A stretch of 64,000 bases of DNA from Pedobacter endophyticus (GCF_015679185.1 NZ_CP064939.1:5332001-5396000); one strand, 5' to 3'; positions 18,178 to 26,284 are shown, numbered from the stretch's first letter. The notes: generated from the sequence alone by a model not told the origin. Numbers and translations: made by a program.

Positions 18178-19056
18178 TCATACTAAATTAAACTTCTCCT
18201 TCATTCCAAACATACCCAGCAAACCTCCCGTATGGATGGCCAATATCTTTTCGTTCTTCTTTATTATTCCCTGCTTCTGTAAATCAACCAAAGCAAAGAA
18301 CATTTTCGCTGTATAAACCGGGTCAATCAGTAGCCCAGTGGCTGTTGTAAAATCTGTTATGAAAGAAATTAGCGCCGGTGTAGTTTTAGCATAGCCTCCA
18401 AAATGATATTCGGTGTGTAATTGCAGCTGATCGGAAATAGAAATATACTTTTCCATCTCATCTCGGATAAAATCGCCCTGTTTCAACACCGGAATAACAT
18501 GCAGTTTTGTTTTTAACTTGTTCTTTTCGATGCCATTTAAAAGCCCTGCGGCCGTCGTTCCCGTACCTGCGGCACAAAAAATATGGTCGTAGCTTTCCGG
18601 CAATTCGTCAATAATTTCTGCACAGCCAATTACCGCTTGCTGCGATGCGCCGCCCTCGTCAATAAAATAGGCTTCCGCATCGTTGCCGAAGTAACCTTCA
18701 AATAGTAATTGTTTATCCCGGTAGCTTTCCCTATCTACAAAAATGAGGTGCATGCCAAATAACTTACATAGCATGAGCATTTCGTTGTGAACCTGCTCGC
18801 CTCTAACAAAAGCAGTTGCCTTTAGGTTAGATCGCGATGCGGCTGCGGCCGTAGCCACTAAATGGTTAGAATAAGCACCCCCAAAAGTAACCAGATGCGA
18901 TTTTTTTTGCGCCTTTACATCGATTAGGATATACTTTAACTTTCGCCATTTATTTCCGGAGATAAACGGATCGATTAAGTCATCGCGTTTAACAAACAAG
19001 TTATCAAACGGCGCCAGGCTAATCTTTTGTATGGGACTATTAATATTTTCGAACAC
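18178..19056 (-). CDS. ACC deaminase / D-cysteine desulfhydrase family PLP enzyme
   Basis: A 292-residue fold-type II PLP enzyme. The PLP lysine lies in FISGNKWRKLKYIL near residue 36, the substrate/cofactor loop is GGAYSNHLVATAAAA, and the phosphate-binding loop is AAGTGTTAAGLL. The family contains 1-aminocyclopropane-1-carboxylate deaminases and D-cysteine desulfhydrases. Residues that separate these two activities were not resolved here; Bacteroidota members are more often of the desulfhydrase or undefined type. The start is a GTG at 19056 (GTG TTC GAA); no in-frame ATG occurs for about 95 codons. An A/T-flanked hairpin lies 13 bases upstream. Confidence 0.85.
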   Translation of the reverse strand: MFENINSPIQKISLAPFDNLFVKRDDLIDPFISGNKWRKLKYILIDVKAQKKSHLVTFGGAYSNHLVATAAAASRSNLKATAFVRGEQVHNEMLMLCKLFGMHLIFVDRESYRDKQLLFEGYFGNDAEAYFIDEGGASQQAVIGCAEIIDELPESYDHIFCAAGTGTTAAGLLNGIEKNKLKTKLHVIPVLKQGDFIRDEMEKYISISDQLQLHTEYHFGGYAKTTPALISFITDFTTATGLLIDPVYTAKMFFALVDLQKQGIIKKNEKILAIHTGGLLGMFGMKEKFNLV

Positions 19057-19068
19057 GCTATAAAAGTA

Positions 19069-19096
19069 AAAAACACCCGATTATCTCAGGTGTTTT
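19069..19096. terminator. Bidirectional hairpin just upstream of the PLP-enzyme gene
   Basis: AAAAAACACC and GGTGTTTTT enclose about nine bases, with A/T runs on both sides. On the minus strand it lies between the DUF6588 gene and the PLP-enzyme gene and ends only 13 bases before the GTG start. It could terminate the upstream transcript or act as an attenuator for the PLP enzyme. Confidence 0.5.
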
Positions 19097-19149
19097 TGGC
19101 AAAAATAATGCGATTTTATTACTTAGTTAATTTATAATAACGTGAATTT

Positions 19150-19268
19150 TGGCTCGCATTTCGTCATTGCGAACGAAGAAATGGCCTTTGCCGTAGCGTG
19201 AAGCAATCTTTGAGCCAATAAGTACAAAAGATTGCTTCGGCTCGCTCATACCCAGCCTCGCAATGACG
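19150..19268. repeat. Dispersed inverted repeat of the GTCATTGCGA type
   Basis: CGTCATTGCGAACGAAG at about 19163 and GCCTCGCAATGACG at about 19255 are inverted partners, enclosing GAAGCAATCTTTGAG and AAAGATTGCTTCGG, a second inverted pair. This nested hairpin is a common intergenic repeat type in Bacteroidota. Confidence 0.7.
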
Positions 19269-19416
19269 GTTTTGTTTGGTAATGAACTGATAAAAGATTA
19301 CAGCCTTGGCTCCAAAAGGAGTGCCTTTGGCACGGGACCAAACCTTACCGAAGGACTACAGGCTTTGCGCTCCAAAAAAATCAGGATTACAGCCAAAAGC
19401 CGCATCAGAGAAATTT

Positions 19417-20445
19417 CTATTCGCCCGTTCCAAAACCCAAACCAAAATTAAACATGCTATACTTTGCTAGGGTGTACGAACTATAAACCTTAAAGAAACC
19501 GAATTTTAGCTGAAAGCCCAAACTGCCCTTCAACCCGTCTATATCGGTTTGTTTAACCGAAATCGGATCTACATAAGTGGCCGATGTTGTTGCACTGGTT
19601 TCAAAATTATAAGTTCCCAACGCTTTTAAGTCCGTATTTGATGTTTGATAACCAACACTGGCGAAAGGCGTAAAAAAGGCGATTTTTTTCGATACAACGG
19701 CATCGATATTAACACCCTTAAATTTCGCATCTATCCGCTGATCCGAGCTTGGGGCATCATCGATATTCAAATCCAGCTTGTAATTATACTGCGTAAAACC
19801 ACCGGCAACAGCTAAATCAACAGGGAGCAACTTTTCCGTTTTACCCATTATCAACGGCAGCAACTCAACCTTTGCGCCAATACCAATCATAGAAAGGCTT
19901 CCCAAATCGCTGCCAAATTTAATCTTCGGCATTGCCCTAACCGTTAAATCGATATGTTTTGGCAGGCCCAATGTGGCTTGGATTTGTGCCGATGGAACGG
20001 TATGAAAGCCTACGCCTTCAGGCAAATTAAAAAACTTTCCAGTCGGCAAGCCATCGCTGGTGTAAACCTCCATTTTGCCCCCAAGCTCATCATCGCCAAA
20101 AGCAGTAGGCCCAATCGACGATGAACCTGCCGCCGGTCTGATATTATTGAGGCCCAACGTGTTCACGTCGTAACTTCTGGCCGCTTGCGGTACCATAGCT
20201 CCAGAAACAGAAACCCTGACATCAAATTTCAAAAAACCTTTTGATTTCGCTGTGTTCGTCCACCCATCCGTTAAACCTATCCCCAAACCCTTGTATAGCG
20301 GGTCGAAATAGGCGTTTACCAGCTTCGTGGCATCGGCAGGGCCGGAAATAAATAAGTCGCCCACATCTTGCTGGGCGCTTGCCTTTTGTGCCAAGGTCAG
20401 CGTAAATAACATCAGCGCAGTCCTTGTTAAGTAATGTCTTTTCAT
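19417..20445 (-). CDS. DUF6588 family outer-membrane-type protein
   Basis: A 342-residue exported protein with a signal peptide (ALMLFTLTLAQKASAQ). It opens with DVGDLFISGPADATKLVNAY and has many amphipathic beta strands and an aromatic C-terminus (YSMFNFGLGFG), suggesting an outer-membrane barrel. These features match the DUF6588 family of Bacteroidota; its function is unknown. The gene is divergent from rluD, with 89 bases between starts. Confidence 0.75.
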   Translation of the reverse strand: MKRHYLTRTALMLFTLTLAQKASAQQDVGDLFISGPADATKLVNAYFDPLYKGLGIGLTDGWTNTAKSKGFLKFDVRVSVSGAMVPQAARSYDVNTLGLNNIRPAAGSSSIGPTAFGDDELGGKMEVYTSDGLPTGKFFNLPEGVGFHTVPSAQIQATLGLPKHIDLTVRAMPKIKFGSDLGSLSMIGIGAKVELLPLIMGKTEKLLPVDLAVAGGFTQYNYKLDLNIDDAPSSDQRIDAKFKGVNIDAVVSKKIAFFTPFASVGYQTSNTDLKALGTYNFETSATTSATYVDPISVKQTDIDGLKGSLGFQLKFGFFKVYSSYTLAKYSMFNFGLGFGTGE

Positions 20446-20522
20446 ATTTTATCTTCGGGAAAATTAGATTTAACGTAAATATAAGCTGTTTTTTTAATTA
20501 CAAAATCTTGCGCTTAAAAGTT

Positions 20523-20530
20523 TATTTTTG
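20523..20530 (+). promoter_or_regulatory. -7 promoter element of rluD
   Basis: TATTTTTG matches TAnnTTTG and ends five bases before the chosen ATG at 20535. Transcription would begin at or next to the start codon, giving a leaderless mRNA. Confidence 0.6.
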
Positions 20531-20534
20531 CCGA

Positions 20535-21563
20535 ATGGAAAATGCGGTCGATTTGCAAGAGCAGGAAGAACAAGAATTATTTGAACACTTTAAGATCATT
20601 GTAGATAAAGGGCAATCATTGCTCCGAATCGATAAGTTTTTGATGGTTCGTGTAGAAAATGCTTCGCGTAACCGTATTCAAAATGCCATCGACGCGGGAA
20701 ATGTATTAGTCAATCAGAAACAGATTAAGGCCAGTTATAAGGTAAAGCCTTTCGATGAGATTTCGATTGTGTTGCCTCATCCGCCACGCGATACCGAGGT
20801 TTACCCCGAAGATTTACCCATTGACATTATTTACGAGGACAGCGATTTACTTGTAGTTAACAAAGCCGCGGGCATGGTGGTTCATCCCGGTTTTAACAAC
20901 TACACGGGCACCCTCGTTAATGCGCTTGCTTTCCATTTTGAGCAGTTGCCGCAACTACCAGGCAACGATGGCCGCCCCGGTTTGGTACACCGAATTGATA
21001 AAGATACCTCGGGCCTGTTACTGATCAGCAAGAATGAAAGATCGATTACCCATTTGGCCAAACAGTTTTTCGATCACAGCATCACCAGAAGGTACATTGC
21101 CCTGGTTTGGGGCGATATAGAAAATGATGGTACCGTAACGGGCTACATCGGCAGAAGCGTTAAAGACCGGCGGGTAATGGATATTTACGATGATGAAGAA
21201 AAAGGTAAATGGTCGGTTACGCATTATAAGGTGTTAAAACGCCTTGGCTATGTTACTTTAATTAGCTGCGAACTCGAAACCGGCCGTACGCACCAAATCA
21301 GGGCGCACATGCAACACATTGGGCACCCGCTATTTAACGATGCAATGTACGGTGGCGATAAGATTTTAAAGGGAACCACGTTTAATAAGTACAAGCAGTT
21401 TGTTGATAATTGCTTCGATTTGTTACCCAGACAGGCGTTACATGCGCAAAGTTTGGGCTTTATTCATCCTACAACAAAAGAATATATGTTTTTCGAATCT
21501 CCGCTTCCAGCCGATTTTAAAGCTGCACTTACCAAGTGGGAAAACTATATTGTTACATCATAA
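20535..21563 (+). CDS. rluD: RluA/RluD-family 23S rRNA pseudouridine synthase
   Basis: A 342-residue RNA-modifying enzyme. An S4 RNA-binding domain is seen at about 30-95 (LRIDKFLMVRVENASRNRIQ, then AIDAGNVLVN). The catalytic domain contains HRIDKDTSGLLLISKN with the catalytic Asp155, then ELETGRTHQIRAHMQHIGHP. This layout fits RluD, which modifies helix 69 of 23S rRNA; other RluA-type specificities cannot be excluded. The frame opens at 20424, but the ATG at 20535 follows the TATTTTTG element immediately, so it is preferred. The class IV aminotransferase gene begins three bases after the stop. Confidence 0.9.
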   Translation: MENAVDLQEQEEQELFEHFKIIVDKGQSLLRIDKFLMVRVENASRNRIQNAIDAGNVLVNQKQIKASYKVKPFDEISIVLPHPPRDTEVYPEDLPIDIIYEDSDLLVVNKAAGMVVHPGFNNYTGTLVNALAFHFEQLPQLPGNDGRPGLVHRIDKDTSGLLLISKNERSITHLAKQFFDHSITRRYIALVWGDIENDGTVTGYIGRSVKDRRVMDIYDDEEKGKWSVTHYKVLKRLGYVTLISCELETGRTHQIRAHMQHIGHPLFNDAMYGGDKILKGTTFNKYKQFVDNCFDLLPRQALHAQSLGFIHPTTKEYMFFESPLPADFKAALTKWENYIVTS

Positions 21564-21566
21564 TAT

Positions 21567-22406
21567 ATGCCTCAGGAATACCTTTTATTTAATGATGAAT
21601 TTCACGACGCAGAAAAACCCGTTTTAGCCGCTTCAAACCGGGGCTTTAAATTTGGCGATGGGCTTTTCGAAAGCATGAGAATGATTAACAACAAGCTTCA
21701 GTTTGCCGACTTACACGCCGATAGATTGGTGGCTGGCATGAAAGCCTTGAAAATGGAAGGTTATGCACTGATGGATGATTATTTTATCCGCCAGAAAACC
21801 TCCGATTTGGCCAAGCGTAATCGTTGGAACGGCAATGCCCGCTTTCGGCTTTCGATATACAGAGGGGGCGCAGGTGTGTATACACCGCAAATAAACAAGG
21901 CTGGTTATATTTTGGAGGGATTTGCACTGAAAGAAACAAGCTACAGCCTAAACAGCAAAGGCTTGATTATCGATGTTTTTGACGAGCTCACCAAGCCGAT
22001 CAACAAACTGGCTAACTTCAAAACCTCCAATGCGCTGTTGTATGTTATGGCCGGACTTTTCAAAAGCCAAAACAGACTGGATGAAGCCATGATTCTGAAC
22101 CAAAACGGCTTTCTGTGCGAAAGTATCAGCGCCAACGTATTTGTAGTGTACAAGGGGCAAATTTATACGCCGGCATTAACCGAGGGATGCGTAAGTGGAG
22201 TAATGCGAACTGCAATGATGCAAATCTGCAAAATGAATGATATCGCCCTTATTGAAGCGCAGATCAACCCCGAAATTTTAAAAGAAGCCGAGGAAGTTTT
22301 TATTACCAACGCTACCCAGGGCGTACAATGGGTGATGGGCTATGGCCGGAAACGTTATTTTAACGAGGTATCTAAATTTTTAAGCGAGAAATTGAATGTG
22401 TTGTAG
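21567..22406 (+). CDS. Class IV PLP aminotransferase (branched-chain / ADC-lyase-like)
   Basis: A 279-residue fold-type IV PLP enzyme. Landmarks are FKFGDGLFESMRM at the start, the PLP lysine in INKLANFKTSNALLYVMA (near residue 151), DEAMILNQNGFLCESISANVF, and PALTEGCVSGVMRTAMMQ for the phosphate cup. The family includes branched-chain aminotransferases, D-amino-acid transaminases and aminodeoxychorismate lyase; the short length and Bacteroidota context do not decide between them. Co-transcription with rluD is very likely from the three-base gap. Confidence 0.85.
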   Translation: MPQEYLLFNDEFHDAEKPVLAASNRGFKFGDGLFESMRMINNKLQFADLHADRLVAGMKALKMEGYALMDDYFIRQKTSDLAKRNRWNGNARFRLSIYRGGAGVYTPQINKAGYILEGFALKETSYSLNSKGLIIDVFDELTKPINKLANFKTSNALLYVMAGLFKSQNRLDEAMILNQNGFLCESISANVFVVYKGQIYTPALTEGCVSGVMRTAMMQICKMNDIALIEAQINPEILKEAEEVFITNATQGVQWVMGYGRKRYFNEVSKFLSEKLNVL

Positions 22407-22473
22407 TTGAAAGCCGAGTTCATCAGGCTATAAGCTTTCCTTTAAGATCAAACTGACAAACTTCTTTCACTCT

Positions 22474-22495
22474 ATACCATAAATTGGTATCTTTA
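22474..22495 (+). promoter_or_regulatory. parDE promoter with overlapping operator
   Basis: ATACCA (22474-22479) and TGGTAT (22485-22490) form an inverted repeat with a five-base centre. It overlaps TATCTTTA (22488-22495), a near-match to TAnnTTTG, 15 bases before the parD ATG. ParD-type antitoxins autorepress through such palindromes. Confidence 0.55.
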
Positions 22496-22510
22496 TAGAA
22501 AATTGAAGTC

Positions 22511-22762
22511 ATGGCAAAAAACACATCTATACTGTTAGGCGATTATTTTGAGGATTTTATCAGTCAGCAAGTTAAATCCGGAAAGTTTTCATCGGCAAGC
22601 GAAGTTATAAGAGCAGCATTGAGAATGTTTGAGTATGAAGAAACTAGAAAAGCCGAACTCATTAATGAGCTGAAAAAGGGAGAAAAATCTGGCTTTGCAA
22701 ATGAGTTTAATCGAGACGTTGTTTTAAAGACGCTTCATGAAAAACATCTTGCAAAAGAATGA
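22511..22762 (+). CDS. parD: ParD-family antitoxin
   Basis: An 83-residue ribbon-helix-helix antitoxin. The N-terminal DNA-binding part has SILLGDYFEDFISQQVKSGK followed by FSSASEVIRAALRMFEYEE, the classic ParD pattern. The C-terminal part (KGEKSGFANEFNRDVVLKTL) resembles the toxin-wrapping tail. The stop codon overlaps the parE start (ATGA, four bases). It should bind its own promoter palindrome at 22474-22490. Confidence 0.93.
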   Translation: MAKNTSILLGDYFEDFISQQVKSGKFSSASEVIRAALRMFEYEETRKAELINELKKGEKSGFANEFNRDVVLKTLHEKHLAKE

Positions 22763-23058
22763 GGTATAAAATTAGTGACGAGGCTCAAAACGACATAGAA
22801 AATATTTGGCTTTATACTTTCGAAACCTGGTCCGCAGGTCAAGCCGACAAATATTATAATTTATTACTTGATGAAATTGAATATTTAGCCGAAAACCCGG
22901 AGGCTGGAAAAAAATATGACCACGTAAGAAAAGGATATTTACGTTCGAACATACAATCTCACATTATTTTCTATAAAATCAATCAGGAAGAAAACGCGAT
23001 AGAGATTATTAGAATATTACATCAGCGAATGGATATTGATGCTGGTTTAAATGAATAA
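22759..23058 (+). CDS. parE: ParE-family toxin
   Basis: A 99-residue toxin of the RelE/ParE superfamily. Landmarks are MRYKISDEAQNDIENIWLYT, YYNLLLDEIEYLAENPEAGK, the core RKGYLRSNIQSHIIFYKIN, and the C-terminal strand IEIIRILHQRMDI. ParE toxins of this type inhibit DNA gyrase; that target is family knowledge, not visible here. The gene overlaps parD by four bases, so translation is coupled. Confidence 0.93.
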   Translation: MRYKISDEAQNDIENIWLYTFETWSAGQADKYYNLLLDEIEYLAENPEAGKKYDHVRKGYLRSNIQSHIIFYKINQEENAIEIIRILHQRMDIDAGLNE

Positions 23059-23124
23059 AACATACAAATCCAGAACGAAGAAAGTCTATTAATCAAAAAC
23101 AAGCGTTCCTATTTCTTTCATTTA

Positions 23125-23165
23125 CTCTGTCATCCGATAGCTATCGGATCTGACGAAGGAAGAAT
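23125..23165. repeat. Dispersed palindrome
   Basis: ATCCGATAGCTATCGGAT (23132-23149) is a perfect 18-base palindrome followed by CTGACGAAGGAAGAATCC. The 14-base core also occurs at 12284-12297, where TCCTTCGTCAGAATGAC lies nearby, so it belongs to a dispersed element. Confidence 0.5.
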
Positions 23166-23300
23166 CCCCAACCTACAAAAGGACATACCGCACATCAGTT
23201 TCCGATGGATTTAAAGCCGCCAGTCGCCCATATTTTATTCTTACATAAATTTCGTCGAAAATTTTAGTAATATTGATTACACACACAAATGTAAATCATT

Positions 23301-24053
23301 ATGAAAAAATTACTCATTTTGGTCATGGCTTGCTATGGCCTCAACGCTCGTTCGCAGGTGAACGATTCCGAAAATTTTCTGTACCTCTATTCCGATTCTG
23401 CAATCTATGCCAAAAAGATTCGGCTTCGTCCCGATTTTACTGGCTCCTGGTCACTTCGGGCAGATTCTCGGCGGGTACCGATAAAACAGGTTAAGTTTTT
23501 TAGCAACGAAGATGGTTTCTTTGCCAACACCCGAAATAATGATCTTTTTAGTCGGGTTTCGTTTGCTGAACGCATAATGGAAGGGAAAATTAACCTCTAT
23601 CAAGAAGTAACTTACGATCCCGTTCCTTTTGATTTGGACAATTACCACTTTAGACATCGCCGCGAACAATCTGTTAATGCAAGAATGTTTTATAACAAAG
23701 GTTTTTCGGATTTAAAGAAGATCAGCTATTACAACCTAAGCAACGACATGGCCGACAACCAAGAGAGTTTGGATTTGCTCAAAGGATATAGAAAAAGCAT
23801 GAGGGTTGGCACTGCAATGTATGTAGGCGCTGGTGCGGCTTTTCTTGCAAGTGCAATTACGCTCCTTTCTAACTCAGGTTTTAAAAAGCAGAATACACCT
23901 ACATTCGGGCATTTGCCAGATTATAAGTCGAAAAACTACACGGTAAGTTTCATCCTCGCTGCTATGAGCGGTGGACTCGGAATTGGCGGGTTTTTAAAAC
24001 AACGATCTGGCTTGAAAAAAGTCGAAAGTGCTTTCGATGTTTATAACCGATAG
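23301..24053 (+). CDS. Hypothetical exported protein with C-terminal membrane segments
   Basis: A 250-residue protein with a short signal peptide (LLILVMACYGLNARSQ). The middle is a soluble, mixed region rich in charged and aromatic residues (RVPIKQVKFFSNEDGFFANT). Two hydrophobic segments near the C-terminus (GTAMYVGAGAAFLASAITLL, and VSFILAAMSGGLGIGGFL) could be membrane spans. I do not recognise the family. It lies alone between two toxin-antitoxin modules and is followed by a strong hairpin. Confidence 0.7.
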   Translation: MKKLLILVMACYGLNARSQVNDSENFLYLYSDSAIYAKKIRLRPDFTGSWSLRADSRRVPIKQVKFFSNEDGFFANTRNNDLFSRVSFAERIMEGKINLYQEVTYDPVPFDLDNYHFRHRREQSVNARMFYNKGFSDLKKISYYNLSNDMADNQESLDLLKGYRKSMRVGTAMYVGAGAAFLASAITLLSNSGFKKQNTPTFGHLPDYKSKNYTVSFILAAMSGGLGIGGFLKQRSGLKKVESAFDVYNR

Positions 24054-24061
24054 TACTGCCT

Positions 24062-24104
24062 AATTGCCAACTCTGCGAGTGAGTACGCTGCGGAGTTGGC
24101 AATT
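24062..24104 (+). terminator. Hairpin after the hypothetical gene
   Basis: Perfect 12-bp arms AATTGCCAACTC (24062-24073) and GAGTTGGCAATT (24093-24104), followed by TTC, begin nine bases past the stop codon. Confidence 0.65.
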
Positions 24105-24296
24105 TTCAAAGCTAACAAAAGTAAGTGGATTAACCCGCGAAATATGTTGATGCCGTTTAAATGGTTTCTCAGGCAAACACCATTCGCTGTTGTTAAACCC
24201 GATAGCGCCAAATAGCCCGGAGCGGGCCGGGGTGATGAGGGTTGGCCAAAGCGAGGACTATGGGTAAAAGCGGGGCTATTAGCCGGTAATTAGTTA
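24105..24296. other. Gap with GC-rich repeat-like block
   Basis: No gene is visible. AGCCCGGAGCGGGCCGGGG (about 24212-24230) and AAAGCGGGGCTATTAGCCGG (about 24267) resemble the GC-rich element at 18030-18055. The composition differs clearly from the AT-rich toxin-antitoxin genes beside it. Confidence 0.35.
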
Positions 24297-24563
24297 TTAA
24301 GGAAAAACCTTATATACATCATTGCGTTTAACAAATCGGGCCAATTCTATTAAATTTTCACTTTTAAAAAAACCTAGACGATAATCTCCAATACGATAGC
24401 GATAAGCTGTTGAAAAACCTTGCATCTTGATTATACCAGTGACATCATTTAATGTATCCGCATTTTCTAATTGAAGTATAAAATCTCTTATTCTTGCCTT
24501 TAGAGATTTGTCAGTGATTTTTTTAATATCATTAACAAATGATCGTAAAAAAACTACTTCCAT
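24297..24563 (-). CDS. RelE/ParE-superfamily toxin
   Basis: An 88-residue toxin. It shows the superfamily pattern: MEVVFLRSFVNDIKKITDKS, an alpha region IRDFILQLENADTLNDV, then STAYRYRIGDYRLGFFKSEN and the final strand IELARFVKRNDVYKVFP. Members act as mRNA interferases on the ribosome or as gyrase inhibitors; the RIGDYR segment is more RelE-like. The start overlaps the antitoxin stop by one base. Confidence 0.88.
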   Translation of the reverse strand: MEVVFLRSFVNDIKKITDKSLKARIRDFILQLENADTLNDVTGIIKMQGFSTAYRYRIGDYRLGFFKSENLIELARFVKRNDVYKVFP

Positions 24564-24814
24564 TAGTCTAAAATATTCATTACTTCTTCACGAGTTGCGA
24601 TATCGTTTCTGTCTGCCTGTTGCATCAGTAACAGCAATCCTAAATCTTCTTTTTCTTCATTGGTTAATGCTTTTAAACGCTCGTTTTCTTTATATTCAAC
24701 ATAAAAAGAAACAGCTTTTTCTAAAAGAGCTTTTACGCTTAAATCCTCGAATGCTGAAAGTATTTTAACCTTTGTAAGTACGCTTTCGTCAATATCTATA
24801 TTTTTTCTCATCAT
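24563..24814 (-). CDS. Antitoxin of the RelE-type module
   Basis: An 83-residue protein. The N-terminus (RKNIDIDESVLTKVKILSAF, then EDLSVKALLEKAVSFYVEY) looks like a ribbon-helix-helix DNA-binding domain. The C-terminal helix (LGLLLLMQQADRNDIATREE) would bind the toxin. It lies directly before the toxin gene with a one-base overlap (TAATG). Two consecutive ATGs at the start make 24811 an alternative. Inverted repeats upstream (24823-24865) are its likely operator. Confidence 0.85.
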   Translation of the reverse strand: MMRKNIDIDESVLTKVKILSAFEDLSVKALLEKAVSFYVEYKENERLKALTNEEKEDLGLLLLMQQADRNDIATREEVMNILD

Positions 24815-24822
24815 CTTTTGTT

Positions 24823-24865
24823 ATTACGTGTTAAATATACAAAATACACATTATATACACGTAAT
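24823..24865 (-). promoter_or_regulatory. Putative operator of the RelE-type module
   Basis: ATTACGTGT (24823-24831) and ACACGTAAT (24857-24865) are perfect 9-base inverted arms, 25 bases apart, starting nine bases upstream of the antitoxin ATG. The AT-rich centre could hold the promoter. Ribbon-helix-helix antitoxins use such paired sites. Confidence 0.5.
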
Positions 24866-25170
24866 TATTTTTTTACCCGCATCTGTTTTATTTCCCCGTT
24901 ACTGTGCGTATCAAGTATTTTGGCACATCTGTAAAATGTCGCTCTTGTCAATTGAAGTCTTTTACAAATTTAATTGGGTGTTTGGTCACCAGCTTTATAA
25001 ACAGAGGGCATAACTAACAATTTGGAAATGATATCTTTTGTAAAACCTTTTGGTCTGCCAACAGTGCGCCCCCTTGCTCTTGCAGACTGTAAACCTGCAT
25101 TTGTTCGCTCTCTTATTAATTCCCCTTCATATTCAGCAAAGGAAGCCACAACATTTAATATTAACCGACC
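24865..25170 (-). pseudogene. Broken serine recombinase (resolvase/invertase) fragment
   Basis: Reading the minus strand from 25170 gives GRLILNVVASFAEYEGELIR and then ERTNAGLQSARARGRTVGRP, the end of a serine recombinase catalytic domain with its long helix. A helix-turn-helix region (KRLQLTRATFYRCAKIL) follows. The N-terminal catalytic half with the active serine is missing. A stop codon at 24970-24972 interrupts the HTH region; it reads TAA where CAA would continue the frame, a single change. The frame ends at 24865, against the antitoxin operator. This is the remnant of a mobile element that may have brought the neighbouring toxin-antitoxin genes. Sequence from 25171 to 25284 shows no clear continuation. 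Confidence 0.85.
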
Positions 25171-25284
25171 GTTTTATAGTTCATTAAACGCTCATTTTGA
25201 AGAAAATTGACGATTCTTTGAAATAGGTTCTAAACATCCATTTGCACGTTTAGGAACAATGGCGAGGTGACAACACTGAGCCTA

Positions 25285-26193
25285 TTACAACCGCATTCCC
25301 CTTAAAAAATCTTCAATTGCCATCCGTTTCTTCCCTTCGTATTGAACATCTAATAACTTGATGAAACCGTCTTTGGTTGCAAACTTTAAGTACGTTTTTC
25401 CATCCGTTAAAAAACCTCCGGCAGCTATTGCAGGCTCTTTATCTTCAATTTCGGCTTTAAAAACCTTAAAAGTTTTGTCGTTCAGCGTGGTAAAGGCCGT
25501 AGGATACGGGCTTAAACCACGTATTAAATTGTGAACCGTTTGCGAAGGACAATTCCAGTTGATTTTACAATCATCCTTAAAAATCTTCGGTGCATGTTTC
25601 AATGCATCACTTTGCGGCTGCGGCTGTTCACTTACTTCGCCCGCTTCAATTGCTTTTAACGTTTTCACTATTAATTGCGCACCAATTCCCATAAGCTTGT
25701 CGTGCAACTCTCCGGCCGTTTCATTGTCAGCTATTGCAACACTGTCGCTTAAAATAATATCGCCCGTATCAATCTCATGTTTCAGAAAAAATGTGGTAAC
25801 GCCACTTTCTTTTTCACCATTAATAATGGCATGGTTAATGGGTGCAGCGCCACGATATTGGGGAAGTAAGGAGCCGTGCAGATTAATGGTTCCCTTGGGC
25901 GGCATGTTCCATACTACTTCGGGCAACATTCTAAAAGCCACAACAACCTGTAAATCGGCCTGGTAAGATTTCAGCTCTGCAATAAATTCTGGTTGCTTAA
26001 GTTTTTCGGGCTGCAAAACCGGAATGCCCTTTTCTACGGCATATTTTTTAACCGCACTTTCGTTTAATTTTTGCCCGCGTCCGGCGGGTTTATCTGGCGC
26101 CGTCACAACCGCAACAACGTTAAAATTAGCGTTCACGATAGCATCTAAAGAAGCAACGGCAAATTCGGGCGTACCCATAAAAACTATTTTCAT
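25285..26193 (-). CDS. fmt: Methionyl-tRNA formyltransferase
   Basis: A 302-residue enzyme that formylates initiator Met-tRNA using 10-formyl-tetrahydrofolate. Landmarks are MKIVFMGTPEFAVASLDAI at the start, VTAPDKPAGRGQKL, the catalytic NLHGSLLPQYRGAAPINHAI, and HEIDTGDIIL. The C-terminal OB-like domain runs from about 205 to the end. The open frame extends 14 codons further upstream, but MKIVFMGTPEF is the conserved start, so 26193 is chosen. Divergent from the topoisomerase gene with a 91-base gap. Confidence 0.96.
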   Translation of the reverse strand: MKIVFMGTPEFAVASLDAIVNANFNVVAVVTAPDKPAGRGQKLNESAVKKYAVEKGIPVLQPEKLKQPEFIAELKSYQADLQVVVAFRMLPEVVWNMPPKGTINLHGSLLPQYRGAAPINHAIINGEKESGVTTFFLKHEIDTGDIILSDSVAIADNETAGELHDKLMGIGAQLIVKTLKAIEAGEVSEQPQPQSDALKHAPKIFKDDCKINWNCPSQTVHNLIRGLSPYPTAFTTLNDKTFKVFKAEIEDKEPAIAAGGFLTDGKTYLKFATKDGFIKLLDVQYEGKKRMAIEDFLRGMRL

Positions 26194-26284
26194 AGATAGA
26201 TGTTGTGTTTCTGAAAATAACGTGGCTGTCCACATTAAAGTTTTACAAAATAACTAAAAATAAACCCATACTTAAAGGCTAAAA

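Noticed and set aside
24828..25210. Plus-strand small frames (61 and 62 codons)
   Set aside because: They are the antisense of the serine recombinase remnant, which is recognisable on the minus strand.
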